The notes: generated by a model from the sequence alone, not told the origin. A DNA stretch of 43,572 nt from Myroides phaeus (GCF_900099675.1 NZ_FNDQ01000023.1:1-43572), one strand, 5' to 3'. Positions 9,165 to 17,005 are shown, counted from the stretch's first letter. Made by a program: numbers and translations.

Positions 9165-10370
9165 TTAGTCTAATATTGGGAGTTTTCCCATTGTCATTAA
9201 TGTTTGAATAATTAAAATAGCTACTCCAAATGCCATTATTAATGTGAAAGCTATCTTTTGAAAGAAAGAGATTTTCTCTTTTCTTTCTTGTTTTACTTTG
9301 ATATACATTAAAATTGGTATAAAAAGCGATGTAATTACTACTGATATTGCAGCATAACTTAAAGCAACAACAAATCCTTTTGGGTAGTATAATGCAAAAA
9401 GTAGAGGGGGAATAAAAGTAATTAGATAAATTATAAAAGGGCGCTTAGAAAATGATTTTTTCTTTGCTAAATCTTTAATATAGTCAAATAAGGCAAGGGC
9501 AACACCTAAAAAAGAGGTTAATATAGCTGCTGCAGTAAATACGTTAATTGGTATTTGTAGCCAGTTTGATTGAGAAACTGTACTAACAGCTTTAATCATT
9601 CCTTCTAAACCTTTGTTTTCTTGTATGATGTCAAAGAATACTTGTGGATTTATACTTCCTAAGATTGACGACTGCCAGATGATGTAAACAATCAAAGGCA
9701 ATAAACTACCATAAACAAAAGCTTTCTTTAAGTCCTTTAGATTTCCATCTAAGTATTTCACTAAACTTGGCACTACGATGTGAAAACCAAAAGAAGTGAA
9801 TATAACAGGAATAGAAGAGAATACTAAGGCTCTTTCCATTGGTAATTGCAATAAGTTTTCAATTTGGATATACCCAAACATAATTAGTACAATGATCAAT
9901 AGAAACCCTAATTTGATTAAGAATAACCATTTCGTAGCAAAATCAACCACACGAGCACCTAAGGCAACAATACCCCCAAAAAGGACAGTGAAGATTAAAG
10001 CTGTTACTTGTGGAGTTAGCTCAATATCTAACCATTTGCTAAGGTTAAGTCGTAAAATATCGCTACCGCCAGCTATATACGCACTAACCAAAGCAAACAT
10101 TAACGTAAGCATACTTATACCTGTAACAATAGAACCTGCCTTACCTAAATATTTGTAAGTCATTGTGCTCAATCCGTCATCAGGATTATTATATCGGTAA
10201 GTTTCAACTAATAAAATTGCGGTATAGCACATAGCCAACCATATTAAAACCATAATTAACGTTATACCAGGAAAGCCAACTCCCGACGAGATAATTGGCA
10301 TTGCTAACATTCCACCTCCAATTGCCGTACCAGCAATGATTAGGATACTTCCAATAATTTTACTATTCAC
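9165..10370 (-). CDS. Aromatic-amino-acid-type permease (TyrP/Mtr family), copy 1
   Basis: The 401 residues have the same architecture as the downstream paralogue: about 11 helices, an N-terminal IGSILIIAGTAIGGGMLAMP motif, the FTSFGFHIVVPSLVKYLDGN block and the ILTSFLGVALALFDYIKDL stretch near residue 300. It is the promoter-proximal member of the pair and is transcribed away from the Fur-family gene across an intergenic region of 199 bp (10371-10569). Differences from copy 2 concentrate in the C-terminal helices and the loop near residue 180, consistent with an old duplication and possible substrate divergence. Regulation by the divergent repressor is possible but not shown. Confidence 0.88.
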   Translation of the reverse strand: MNSKIIGSILIIAGTAIGGGMLAMPIISSGVGFPGITLIMVLIWLAMCYTAILLVETYRYNNPDDGLSTMTYKYLGKAGSIVTGISMLTLMFALVSAYIAGGSDILRLNLSKWLDIELTPQVTALIFTVLFGGIVALGARVVDFATKWLFLIKLGFLLIIVLIMFGYIQIENLLQLPMERALVFSSIPVIFTSFGFHIVVPSLVKYLDGNLKDLKKAFVYGSLLPLIVYIIWQSSILGSINPQVFFDIIQENKGLEGMIKAVSTVSQSNWLQIPINVFTAAAILTSFLGVALALFDYIKDLAKKKSFSKRPFIIYLITFIPPLLFALYYPKGFVVALSYAAISVVITSLFIPILMYIKVKQERKEKISFFQKIAFTLIMAFGVAILIIQTLMTMGKLPILD

Positions 10371-10488
10371 TTTTTGTTATGTTTTAGTTTATAGTATTGT
10401 GAAAAAATAAATATATGTTTTTATTTTTTATAATAATACTAATAGTTGTTTATTTTCTTTAATTAATGTTGGGGGAATTGGCTAAGAA

Positions 10489-10506
10489 TAGGTGTTTTTA
10501 CACCTA
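10489..10506. promoter_or_regulatory. Inverted repeat in the permease/Fur-family divergent region
   Basis: TAGGTGT (10489-10495), TTTT and ACACCTA (10500-10506) form a perfect 7-bp dyad. It could be a hairpin in a long permease leader or an operator. It lies about 53 bp before the -7 box of the Fur-family gene. Confidence 0.4.
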
Positions 10507-10518
10507 AAGATGATGAGG

Positions 10519-10549
10519 TTTATTCTCGGATAAACATTGTTTATATTTG
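10519..10549 (+). promoter_or_regulatory. Promoter of the Fur-family gene
   Basis: TATATTTG at 10542-10549 is an exact -7 box. TTTA at 10519-10522, 19 nt upstream, serves as a weak -33 box. The start codon is at 10570, giving a leader of only about 14 nt. The 7-1-7 palindrome at 10530-10544 covers the spacer and the first bases of the -7 box. Confidence 0.65.
10530..10544. promoter_or_regulatory. Perfect 7-1-7 palindrome, candidate Fur-family operator
   Basis: ATAAACA-T-TGTTTAT is a perfect 15-bp palindrome with the 7-1-7 geometry known for Fur, PerR and Zur boxes. It overlaps the -7 box of the Fur-family gene, so binding would block RNA polymerase. Autoregulation is an inference from position and geometry. 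Confidence 0.5.
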
Positions 10550-10569
10550 CTTATATAAAAATGTGAGGT

Positions 10570-10980
10570 ATGAATACATTAGAAAACATATTGGTGGAAA
10601 AAAAGATAAAGCCTACTGCAATGCGGTTATTAGTTTTAAAATATTTAAAACAACAAGACGGAGCAGTGTCATTGGCAGATATCGAAGCAAGTTTCGACCA
10701 ATCTGATCGAGTAACTATTTATCGTACAGTAAAAACGTTTGAAAGCAAAGGATTACTCCACAGTATTACTACAAATAACGTTACTCAATATGCATTATGT
10801 TCTCAGGGATGTGATGAAGATAAACACCACGATACTCATTTACATTTTGTTTGTAATAAATGCAAAAAGACAATTTGTCTAACACAAGTTTCTATACCTA
10901 AAATTGAGATACCACAAGATTTTCAGTTAGATGATATAGAAGTTGTAGCCAAAGGGATTTGTAAGGAATGCAAGTCCTAA
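10570..10980 (+). CDS. Fur-family transcriptional regulator
   Basis: The 136 residues match a Fur/Zur/PerR protein: a winged-helix DNA-binding half (MRLLVLKYL near 18 and VTIYRTVKTFESKGLL near 48, the recognition helix) and a metal-binding dimerisation half. The second half has the His-rich stretch HHDTHLHFVC (residues 88-97). Two CxxC pairs, CNKC (97-100) and CKEC near 132-135, would hold a structural zinc. The sensor metal cannot be decided; the His-rich motif is shared by Fur and Zur. The gene's stop overlaps the stop of the convergent ypdA-like gene by four bases, and a palindrome sits on its promoter. Confidence 0.9.
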   Translation: MNTLENILVEKKIKPTAMRLLVLKYLKQQDGAVSLADIEASFDQSDRVTIYRTVKTFESKGLLHSITTNNVTQYALCSQGCDEDKHHDTHLHFVCNKCKKTICLTQVSIPKIEIPQDFQLDDIEVVAKGICKECKS

Positions 10981-11960
10981 TATCGACGATATCGATATTT
11001 CGAGATGATGTGTGTAAGAATAGAAACAGCGTGAATTCGAGAATTTTCTATAAACCAAGTGTGCGTGTTTAGTCCACCACATACTACACCTGCCAAATAT
11101 AAATTAGGTACATTCGTTTCCATAGTTTCTGTATTGTATATAGGAGTTTTATCTTGCGTATCTGCAATTTCTACTCCCAATTGATTTAAAAAGTCAAAAT
11201 TCGGACGGTACCCCGTTAATGCTAAAACGAAGTCGTTGTCAAGTTCAACTTCTCCTTCAGGAGTTTGAACTGTTACCGAGTTAGGTTGAATAGAAGTTAA
11301 GTTGCTTTCAAATAAAGCTTTGATACTTCCTTCTGCAATTCTATTTTCAATATCTGGTTTAACCCAGTATTTTACGTGAGAACTTATCTCTTTATCTCTA
11401 ATTACCATTGTAACCTTAGCGCCTTTTCTATAGCATTCTAATGCAGCATCAACAGACGAGTTACTTGCCCCAACAACAACGACATTCATATTCGCGTAGA
11501 AGTGAGGGTCCTTATAGTAATGTGTAAGCTTAGGTAAGTCTTCACCTGGAATATTCAATTTGTTAGGTAAGTCGTAGAAACCTGTAGCTACAATAACGTT
11601 TGAAGCTAAGTAAGTATCTTTTGATGTTTTTACCTCAAATTGACCTTCGCTATTTTTGTCAGCACTTAACACTTGTTCAAATAAGTGAAGGTTTAATTCA
11701 TTAGAAGAAGCAACTCTTCTGTAGTATTCTAAAGCTTCATTACGACGAGGCTTCTTTTCAATACTAATAAAAGGAATGTTATCTAATTCTAATAATTCAG
11801 AAGAAGAGAAGAACTGCATATTAGCAGGATAATTATATAGTGAATTAACTAAACAGCCTTTTTCAACAATCAGGTGTGATAACCCTTGTTTTTTTGCTTC
11901 TAGTCCGCAAGCTATCCCTATTGGACCTCCACCTACTATCACTATATCAAAATGTTTCAT
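10977..11960 (-). CDS. ypdA: YpdA-like FAD/NAD(P)-dependent bacillithiol-disulfide reductase
   Basis: This 327-residue cytoplasmic flavoprotein resembles thioredoxin reductase in outline: the FAD motif IVGGGPIG (residues 7-14), an NADP-binding motif VVGASNSSVDAALE near residue 162, and a C-terminal ATG-like block (LALTGYRP). It has no CxxC active site, which separates YpdA (Bdr) from true thioredoxin reductases. YpdA uses NADPH to reduce oxidised bacillithiol in Firmicutes, and some Flavobacteria also make bacillithiol. No bacillithiol biosynthesis gene is in the window, so that role is inferred from family. It ends tail-to-tail with the Fur-family gene, overlapping by four bases. Confidence 0.83.
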   Translation of the reverse strand: MKHFDIVIVGGGPIGIACGLEAKKQGLSHLIVEKGCLVNSLYNYPANMQFFSSSELLELDNIPFISIEKKPRRNEALEYYRRVASSNELNLHLFEQVLSADKNSEGQFEVKTSKDTYLASNVIVATGFYDLPNKLNIPGEDLPKLTHYYKDPHFYANMNVVVVGASNSSVDAALECYRKGAKVTMVIRDKEISSHVKYWVKPDIENRIAEGSIKALFESNLTSIQPNSVTVQTPEGEVELDNDFVLALTGYRPNFDFLNQLGVEIADTQDKTPIYNTETMETNVPNLYLAGVVCGGLNTHTWFIENSRIHAVSILTHIISKYRYRRY

Positions 11961-12032
11961 AATCTTATTTCTATTGCTTTTAGTTTTATTGAAAAAACTA
12001 TAAAATTGTTTAATCCTTTTATGTAATAACTA

Positions 12033-12060
12033 CAAAGTTACTTATTTCTTTTAAAACAAG
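12033..12060 (-). promoter_or_regulatory. Probable promoter of the ypdA-like gene
   Basis: On the minus strand TAACTTTG (12040-12033) is an exact -7 box. CTTG (12060-12057) lies about 16 nt upstream as a weak -33 box. The leader to the ATG at 11960 would be roughly 65 nt. Confidence 0.5.
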
Positions 12061-12087
12061 GTCAGTATTCTATGAGAGAATAGCAAA

Positions 12088-12114
12088 AGAAAAAGCCACT
12101 CGATGTGAGTGGCT
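12088..12114 (-). terminator. Terminator of the yceI gene
   Basis: AGCCACTC (12094-12101) and GAGTGGCT (12107-12114) form an 8-bp stem with a 5-nt loop. On the minus strand it is followed by a run of T. Confidence 0.85.
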
Positions 12115-12141
12115 CTATCTAAAAATTGTATAATTGAAAAA

Positions 12142-12840
12142 TTATTCAGTCACTTTATCAGCTACTAAGTGAATTCCAATTTCCATATCTTGGCTAATTC
12201 CCCATTCAGCAGGACTAATAGCAGCACCAGTTTTATCAGTAGTACCGAATTTGATACCCCAATCAGTACGTTGTGCTACGAAGTTAGCTTCAACAGTAGT
12301 TTTACCATCAGCGATAGTTACTTTAGCAGGGAAAGTAATGTTTACAGTGTTGTCTAAAATAGTTAAGTTTCCGCTTACTAATTTGTTAGCTCCTTCAATT
12401 TTGCTTTCATTTTTAGAAGCATCAAAATCTTCTACTTTAGTGATTGCAAATGCAACAGTAGGGTATTTTTCTACGTCAAAGAAGTCAGCATTTTTTAAGT
12501 GTCCTTCTAATTTAGCAACATCTTCATCTTTGCTTACAGATTCTCTATCTACAGCAATTGTATTCATATCCATTACGTAGTTACCAGCGTTTAAACCAGA
12601 AGCATCAACAGCAATATCTCCAGATTGAAGAGAGATTTTACCAAATCTTGGGTCTAATCCACCTTTGTGTCCAACTTTCCAAGTTACATAACTATCAGTA
12701 AGGTTTACGTTGAATTTTTCTCCTTTTTCAGTTGCAACTTCTTGTTCAGTAGTAGTTGTTACTTTATCTGCGTTTTTGTTACCACAAGACGCAAGAGTCA
12801 TTGTAGCTATAACAGCTAATGATAATACGATTTTTTTCAT
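12142..12840 (-). CDS. YceI-family lipoprotein
   Basis: From the ATG at 12840 the protein has 232 residues. It starts with a lipoprotein signal (MKKIVLSLAVIATMTLASC, lipid-accepting Cys19). A YceI beta-barrel follows; this family binds isoprenoid-type lipids in a lipocalin-like pocket. Family features include DSYVTWKVGHKGG near residue 50, the LKNADFFDVEKYPTVAF block near 115 and a final WGI..MEIGIHL strand. An ATG 18 codons further upstream would put basic and hydrophobic residues ahead of a perfect lipoprotein signal and is rejected. The gene has its own promoter and terminator. Similar proteins often sit near electron-transfer genes, which fits the neighbouring azurin, but function is unproven. 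Confidence 0.9.
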   Translation of the reverse strand: MKKIVLSLAVIATMTLASCGNKNADKVTTTTEQEVATEKGEKFNVNLTDSYVTWKVGHKGGLDPRFGKISLQSGDIAVDASGLNAGNYVMDMNTIAVDRESVSKDEDVAKLEGHLKNADFFDVEKYPTVAFAITKVEDFDASKNESKIEGANKLVSGNLTILDNTVNITFPAKVTIADGKTTVEANFVAQRTDWGIKFGTTDKTGAAISPAEWGISQDMEIGIHLVADKVTE

Positions 12841-12863
12841 TTTAATGCTTATTTTAATTAGTT

Positions 12864-12895
12864 CAAATGTACAATTCTTACAGATAAGAAACAAT
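12864..12895 (-). promoter_or_regulatory. Promoter of the yceI gene
   Basis: On the minus strand TACATTTG (12871-12864) is an exact -7 box and ATTG (12895-12892) is a near-match -33 box, 20 nt apart. This supports the start at 12840, because the extended start at 12894 would lie upstream of the transcript. Confidence 0.6.
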
Positions 12896-13139
12896 GTATC
12901 AGAAAAATAAGCTTCTTAAAATGAAGTGTTTCCATTTATATTAATAAAGATGGTTAAATGAGATTGATTATGAAAAAAGTAGATAAGTGAGATTTTGATG
13001 TTTTTTGGCTTATTTAAATGTGATATGCTTAGTGTTCTTGACCATAAATTAGCGATGTGTAAAAAGCTTATTTAGACTAATGACAAGTAGTAGAGAATAG
13101 AGATTGTTATATGAAATAGTACTTTTTGACGTAATAAAA

Positions 13140-13172
13140 CAAAAAAAAACAGGTTACCGAAGTAACCTGTTT
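13140..13172 (-). terminator. Terminator of the azurin gene
   Basis: AAACAGGTTAC (13147-13157), loop CGAA and the exact complement (13162-13172) are followed on the minus strand by a run of T. Confidence 0.9.
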
Positions 13173-13197
13173 CATATATGCTTTGTATAGAGATTGA

Positions 13198-13710
13198 CTA
13201 TTCAGCAATTAATTTTCCTTGCATCAAAGCGAAGTGAGCAGGGAATGAACATAAGAAATCATAAGTACCAGCTTCAGTAATTGTGAATTCAATTGTATCA
13301 GATTGTCCACCACCTAATGTTTTAGTGTGAGCAACAATGTTTTCTTTTCCTTCAGCAGGGATATAATCTGTTTCAGTAGCTTTAGCAGCTTCTTCAGCAA
13401 ATGCTGCTAATTCAGTACCTGGTTTTAATAGTACCCAGTTGTGTCCCATAATAGCTTTGTCCATTTTTCCAATGTGTTTTAAAGTTAAGGTAACTTTTTC
13501 TCCAACAGGAACACGGATTTCATTTTGGCTGAATTTCATAGCATCATCAGCTGTAATTGTAATTTGTACACCTTGAACTTCTTCTGCTTCAGCTGGTGCC
13601 TCAGTAGTAGTTTCAGGAGCAGTTGTAGTGTTATCAGCTTTTTTTTCTCCACAAGAAAATAACATTGTACTTGTAATTGCTAATGCCAAAATAGTGTTTA
13701 ATCTTTTCAT
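13198..13710 (-). CDS. Azurin, lipoprotein type
   Basis: From the ATG at 13710 the protein has 170 residues: a lipoprotein signal with Cys20 (MLFSCGEK), a Thr/Glu/Ala-rich linker (about 28-45) and a cupredoxin domain. All type-1 copper ligands are present and correctly spaced: His90 in MGHNW, then Cys154, His159 and Met163 in the C-terminal CSFPAHFALMQG loop. It is therefore probably a functional membrane-anchored electron carrier of the periplasm or outer membrane, unlike soluble Pseudomonas azurin. An upstream ATG at 13782 would add 24 residues before a good signal and lies upstream of the likely promoter, so it is rejected. The likely electron partners are not in the window. Confidence 0.93.
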   Translation of the reverse strand: MKRLNTILALAITSTMLFSCGEKKADNTTTAPETTTEAPAEAEEVQGVQITITADDAMKFSQNEIRVPVGEKVTLTLKHIGKMDKAIMGHNWVLLKPGTELAAFAEEAAKATETDYIPAEGKENIVAHTKTLGGGQSDTIEFTITEAGTYDFLCSFPAHFALMQGKLIAE

Positions 13711-13769
13711 GATAACTTTATTAAATAATTTGTGTAAATGATAATTACTCTTGTTTAAAAGAGTACAAT

Positions 13770-13800
13770 AAAGGTACGACAATTAGTGGGCATGGTCAAT
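13770..13800 (-). promoter_or_regulatory. Probable promoter of the azurin gene
   Basis: On the minus strand TACCTTTA (13777-13770) lies 19 nt from ATTG (13800-13797). Both deviate by one base from the TTTG/TAnnTTTG consensus. It sits about 60 bp upstream of the chosen ATG. Confidence 0.45.
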
Positions 13801-13823
13801 TAATTACAGTTTAATTTAAAGAA

Positions 13824-14327
13824 TTATTCAATCTCTTTAAAAGTAGACAATGTATTGATGAAATTCGTTGTTTCTACCGCTTGATTATTAGCTTGTGTCC
13901 AACCAATGAACTGATAATTTGCTTTTTTACCATTTAAAACAACTTGCAACATAAACATCAGATCCGTTCCTTGAGCCATTTTTAACTCGTACATTTTACC
14001 TGCAATACCATTTATACGCACCTCTTCCTCTTTGATTACTTCGTAGTTTGGTCTTTTATTGTAGTTAGCCAATGCTTTTTGAGTAAACTCTTCAAAAGAA
14101 GCAGTTTTATCTTTAGCCTCGTGAGCAGTAACCACAAATACTTGTTTAAACGTATTTCCATATTGTAAATCTGCTTCCGGATATAAATCTTCCATAACAG
14201 CTAATGTACCTGGAACTTCGATTGAATATAAATTGTCCACTGTTTCCGTTTGTGGAGGAGTTACTTTTTGATTACAGCTAACAAGCGTAAATAAGCAAAT
14301 GGCAAAAGCTAAGAATTTAGTTTTCAT
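13824..14327 (-). CDS. Small lipoprotein of unknown function
   Basis: I do not recognise a named family. The 167 residues start with a clear lipoprotein signal (lipobox LVSC, Cys18), followed by a short Pro/Thr linker and one compact domain of about 135 residues. That domain contains alternating strands and the stretch YSIEVPGTLAVMEDLYPEADLQY. The pattern resembles small periplasmic proteins of the PsbP or DUF1795-like kind, but this is only an impression. It lies upstream of azurin in the same direction with a gap of about 110 bp that contains an azurin promoter candidate, so co-transcription is uncertain. Confidence 0.75.
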   Translation of the reverse strand: MKTKFLAFAICLFTLVSCNQKVTPPQTETVDNLYSIEVPGTLAVMEDLYPEADLQYGNTFKQVFVVTAHEAKDKTASFEEFTQKALANYNKRPNYEVIKEEEVRINGIAGKMYELKMAQGTDLMFMLQVVLNGKKANYQFIGWTQANNQAVETTNFINTLSTFKEIE

Positions 14328-14468
14328 AGTAAATGTTTGTTTTGTGTTTAAAGTAATAAAGTTAGTAAAAATGGATGAGGTAAACTTCTACTTTTTTTTA
14401 CAATTTAATAACATTGGAGTTTTAAATAATGACTTATCTTAGAAGAAATAATATTAAAAATTATAATT

Positions 14469-15044
14469 ATGGCAAAAACAGTTTTAATGTTAGCAGGAGA
14501 CTTCGTAGAGGATTATGAAGTAATGGTACCTTATCAAGCACTACTTTCAGTAGGAGTAAATGTAGATGTAGTATGTCCAGGGAAAAAGAAAAACGAAGTT
14601 ATAGCAACAGCTATTCACGACTTTGTAGGTTTTCAGACGTATGCTGAATCAAGAGGTCATAATTTTGTAATTAACAAGTCTTTTGATGAAGTGAAGATTG
14701 AAGAGTATGCAGGATTATATATCTGCGGTGGAAGATCGTCAGAATACATCAGATTAAACCATAGCGTAATTGAGTTTGTGCAATACTTTTTTGAAAAGAA
14801 CTTACCAGTAGCAGCTATTTGTCACGGTATTCAAGTATTGACACCAGCAAATGTTTTAAAAGGGAGAACCTTAACAGCTTACCCAGCAGTTGGACCAGAT
14901 ATTACAGTTGCAGGAGGTGTTTACAAAGAAATAGATGCTGATAAAGCGGTAGTAGACGGAAACTTAGTTACCTCTCCAGCTTGGCCTGGACATCCGGCTA
15001 TTCTTAGAGAATTTTACAAGATGATTGGCGTACATATCGGATAA
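14469..15044 (+). CDS. DJ-1/PfpI-family protein
   Basis: The 191 residues cover one complete PfpI/DJ-1 glutamine-amidotransferase-like domain. The nucleophile elbow AAICHG contains Cys118 followed by His119, the PfpI/YhbO arrangement, and Glu14 (VEDYEVMVP) is placed as the Cys-contacting acid. Relatives have been described as cysteine proteases, chaperones or glyoxalase/deglycase-type stress enzymes; which applies here cannot be told. It has no signal peptide, so it is cytoplasmic. It is followed by a terminator-like dyad (15066-15122) and then nadC. Confidence 0.88.
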   Translation: MAKTVLMLAGDFVEDYEVMVPYQALLSVGVNVDVVCPGKKKNEVIATAIHDFVGFQTYAESRGHNFVINKSFDEVKIEEYAGLYICGGRSSEYIRLNHSVIEFVQYFFEKNLPVAAICHGIQVLTPANVLKGRTLTAYPAVGPDITVAGGVYKEIDADKAVVDGNLVTSPAWPGHPAILREFYKMIGVHIG

Positions 15045-15062
15045 GTAAAAAAACATTATTCA

Positions 15063-15129
15063 TTTTTTGCGATGTTAGATAAGGGAGAGTTCATTAAACA
15101 TTTCTTATTTTAGCATCGCAAATTTTTTT
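15063..15129 (+). terminator. Long-loop dyad before nadC, terminator- or attenuator-like
   Basis: TTTGCGATG (15066-15074) and CATCGCAAA (15114-15122) are exact complements. Further inner pairing is possible (GATAAG with CTTATT), and seven T follow at once. It could end the PfpI transcript, but the T-run stops 3 bp before the nadC start codon. A -7-like TATTTTAG (15106-15113) also lies inside it. Confidence 0.45.
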
Positions 15130-15132
15130 GAT

Positions 15133-15993
15133 ATGATTTCAGTAGAACAATTTAAAGCAGAGTTAGATATTATTATTCGCAATGCAATTAGAGAAGATGT
15201 AGGTGATGGAGATCACAGTTCATTAGCGTGTATTCCTGCTTCTGCAACAGGAAAAGCAAAGTTGTTAGTTAAAGAAGACGGTATAATTGCTGGAGTTGAT
15301 TTTGCTAAAATGGTATTCAATTACGTTGACCCTTTATTAATTGTAGAAGAATGTGTGAAAGACGGTACTTCTGTAAAAGTGGGAGATATTGTCTTATATG
15401 TTTCGGGATCATCACAATCGATCTTAAAAGCAGAGCGCTTGGTTTTAAATGCAATGCAACGTATGAGTGCCATTGCAACTAAAACGCGTGTTTTTGTTGA
15501 CTTACTTGAAGGTACAGGAACGAAGATATTAGATACTCGTAAAACAACACCAGGAATTAGAGCAATTGAAAAATGGGCTGTAAAAATTGCAGGAGGAGAG
15601 AACCACCGTTTTGCGTTATACGATATGATTATGTTGAAAGATAATCATATAGACTTTGCAGGGGGAATAAAACAAGCAATTGAGAAGACTAATCAATATC
15701 TAAAAGACAATAAGAAAGACCTTAAAATTATAGTTGAAGCAAGAAGTATTGATGAGGTAAAACAAATCTTAGCTTGTGACAATGTACACCGTATCTTATT
15801 AGATAATTTTGATTATGATATGACAAGAGAGGCGGTACAATTAATTGGCAACCAGTGTCAGACGGAGTCTTCAGGTAATATAGACGAAACTACCGTTAGA
15901 GAATATGCTTTATGTGGAGTAAACTATGTTTCTTCAGGAGCTCTAACGCATTCAGTATATAATATGGATTTAAGTTTAAAAGCGGTGTTGTAA
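15133..15993 (+). CDS. nadC: Nicotinate-nucleotide pyrophosphorylase (carboxylating)
   Basis: This 286-residue quinolinate phosphoribosyltransferase makes nicotinate mononucleotide from quinolinate and PRPP in de novo NAD synthesis. Visible signatures are EDVGDGDHSS (residues 20-29), RLVLNAMQRMSAIAT near 102, DTRKTTPGIRAIEKWAVKIAGG near 137 (the substrate-binding arginines and lysines) and MLKDNH near 170. The length and all motifs are normal. nadA and nadB are not in the window. YihY follows after 73 bp and may be co-transcribed. Confidence 0.95.
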   Translation: MISVEQFKAELDIIIRNAIREDVGDGDHSSLACIPASATGKAKLLVKEDGIIAGVDFAKMVFNYVDPLLIVEECVKDGTSVKVGDIVLYVSGSSQSILKAERLVLNAMQRMSAIATKTRVFVDLLEGTGTKILDTRKTTPGIRAIEKWAVKIAGGENHRFALYDMIMLKDNHIDFAGGIKQAIEKTNQYLKDNKKDLKIIVEARSIDEVKQILACDNVHRILLDNFDYDMTREAVQLIGNQCQTESSGNIDETTVREYALCGVNYVSSGALTHSVYNMDLSLKAVL

Positions 15994-16066
15994 AACAAGG
16001 TTAAAAAGGAGAGTTAGATTGCTCTTGATAAAGTATAATTCTGTATTTTTATAGCAAAGCGAAAAG

Positions 16067-16990
16067 ATGTCGAGAGAGATTGAAAGTAAAATAGAAAAAA
16101 TACCTGTATTAAATAAAGTGGTTGGCTTTTTAAAAAAGATACGCTTTTCTTTTTTAGAAGGTTACTCTTTATACGATCTTATTGAATTGTATTTAGTAGG
16201 AATTGTCAAGGGAGCCTTTTCGTATCGGGCAGGTTCAATTGCTTTCAGTTTCTTTATGGCTTTATTTCCTTTTGCTTTATTTATATTAAACCTTATACCT
16301 TATATACCCTTAGATAATTTTCAATTAGACTTTATGCAGTTTATTGAAAATTCAGTTCCTCCTAATACATTTGAAGCCATTGAGTCTATTATTCACGACA
16401 TTATGAATAATAGTTATCGCTCATTATTATCTTCCGGATTCTTGCTGTCTATCTTTTTAATGACTAATGGAGTCTTTGCAATAATTGGAGGGTTTGAATC
16501 GTCTTACCATATTACAATATCGCGCAATATTATTAGGCAGTATTTAGTTGCATTAGTATTGTCAGTCTTCTTAGCAGTTTTACTTATTTTCTCAGTAGCT
16601 TTTTACGTTGTATTAGAAGTAGCGATGTATAAGTTTGACGTAAATTCAACATTGATACAATGGTCAAGAAGTATTTTTTTATTACTCGTTGTTTTAATGA
16701 CTACTTCAATTCTGTATAAATTTGGTGCTAAAGAAACAAAACGGGTTTCGTTTATTTCGATAGGTTCTGTATTTACAACAGTTCTCTATATACTTACTTC
16801 TTATTTGTTTAGTGTATATGTTTTACGTTTTGCCCGTTATAACGAATTATATGGGTCAATAGGTACTTTATTGGTGGTTATGTTTTATTTGTGGATTAAC
16901 TGTATGATCCTATTATTAGGTTTTGAATTAAATTTAGCGATAAGTAAACTTAAGTCAAAAAAAAAGGTATATTTGAAACATAACCATTAA
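16067..16990 (+). CDS. YihY/UPF0761-family inner-membrane protein
   Basis: The 307 residues have about six transmembrane helices and the signature of the YihY (formerly RNase BN) family: RAGSIAFSFFMALFPFALF near residue 55, GFESSYHI near 146 and GSIGTLLVVMFYLWINCMILLLGFELN near 262. The family is not a ribonuclease despite older annotation; its function is unknown. The N-terminal 40 residues are cytoplasmic and basic. It is followed after only 15 bp by the DUF2147 gene, so the two probably form an operon ending at the terminator near 17455. Confidence 0.9.
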   Translation: MSREIESKIEKIPVLNKVVGFLKKIRFSFLEGYSLYDLIELYLVGIVKGAFSYRAGSIAFSFFMALFPFALFILNLIPYIPLDNFQLDFMQFIENSVPPNTFEAIESIIHDIMNNSYRSLLSSGFLLSIFLMTNGVFAIIGGFESSYHITISRNIIRQYLVALVLSVFLAVLLIFSVAFYVVLEVAMYKFDVNSTLIQWSRSIFLLLVVLMTTSILYKFGAKETKRVSFISIGSVFTTVLYILTSYLFSVYVLRFARYNELYGSIGTLLVVMFYLWINCMILLLGFELNLAISKLKSKKKVYLKHNH

Positions 16991-17005
16991 ACTATCCAAA
17001 GAAAT

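Larger units (their letters stand above)
12841..13197. other. Gene-free region between yceI and azurin genes
   Basis: This 357-bp AT-rich stretch holds the yceI promoter near its left end (12864-12895) and the azurin terminator near its right end (13147-13172). Between them (about 12900-13140) I see no credible ORF, repeat or RNA structure. Confidence 0.6.
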
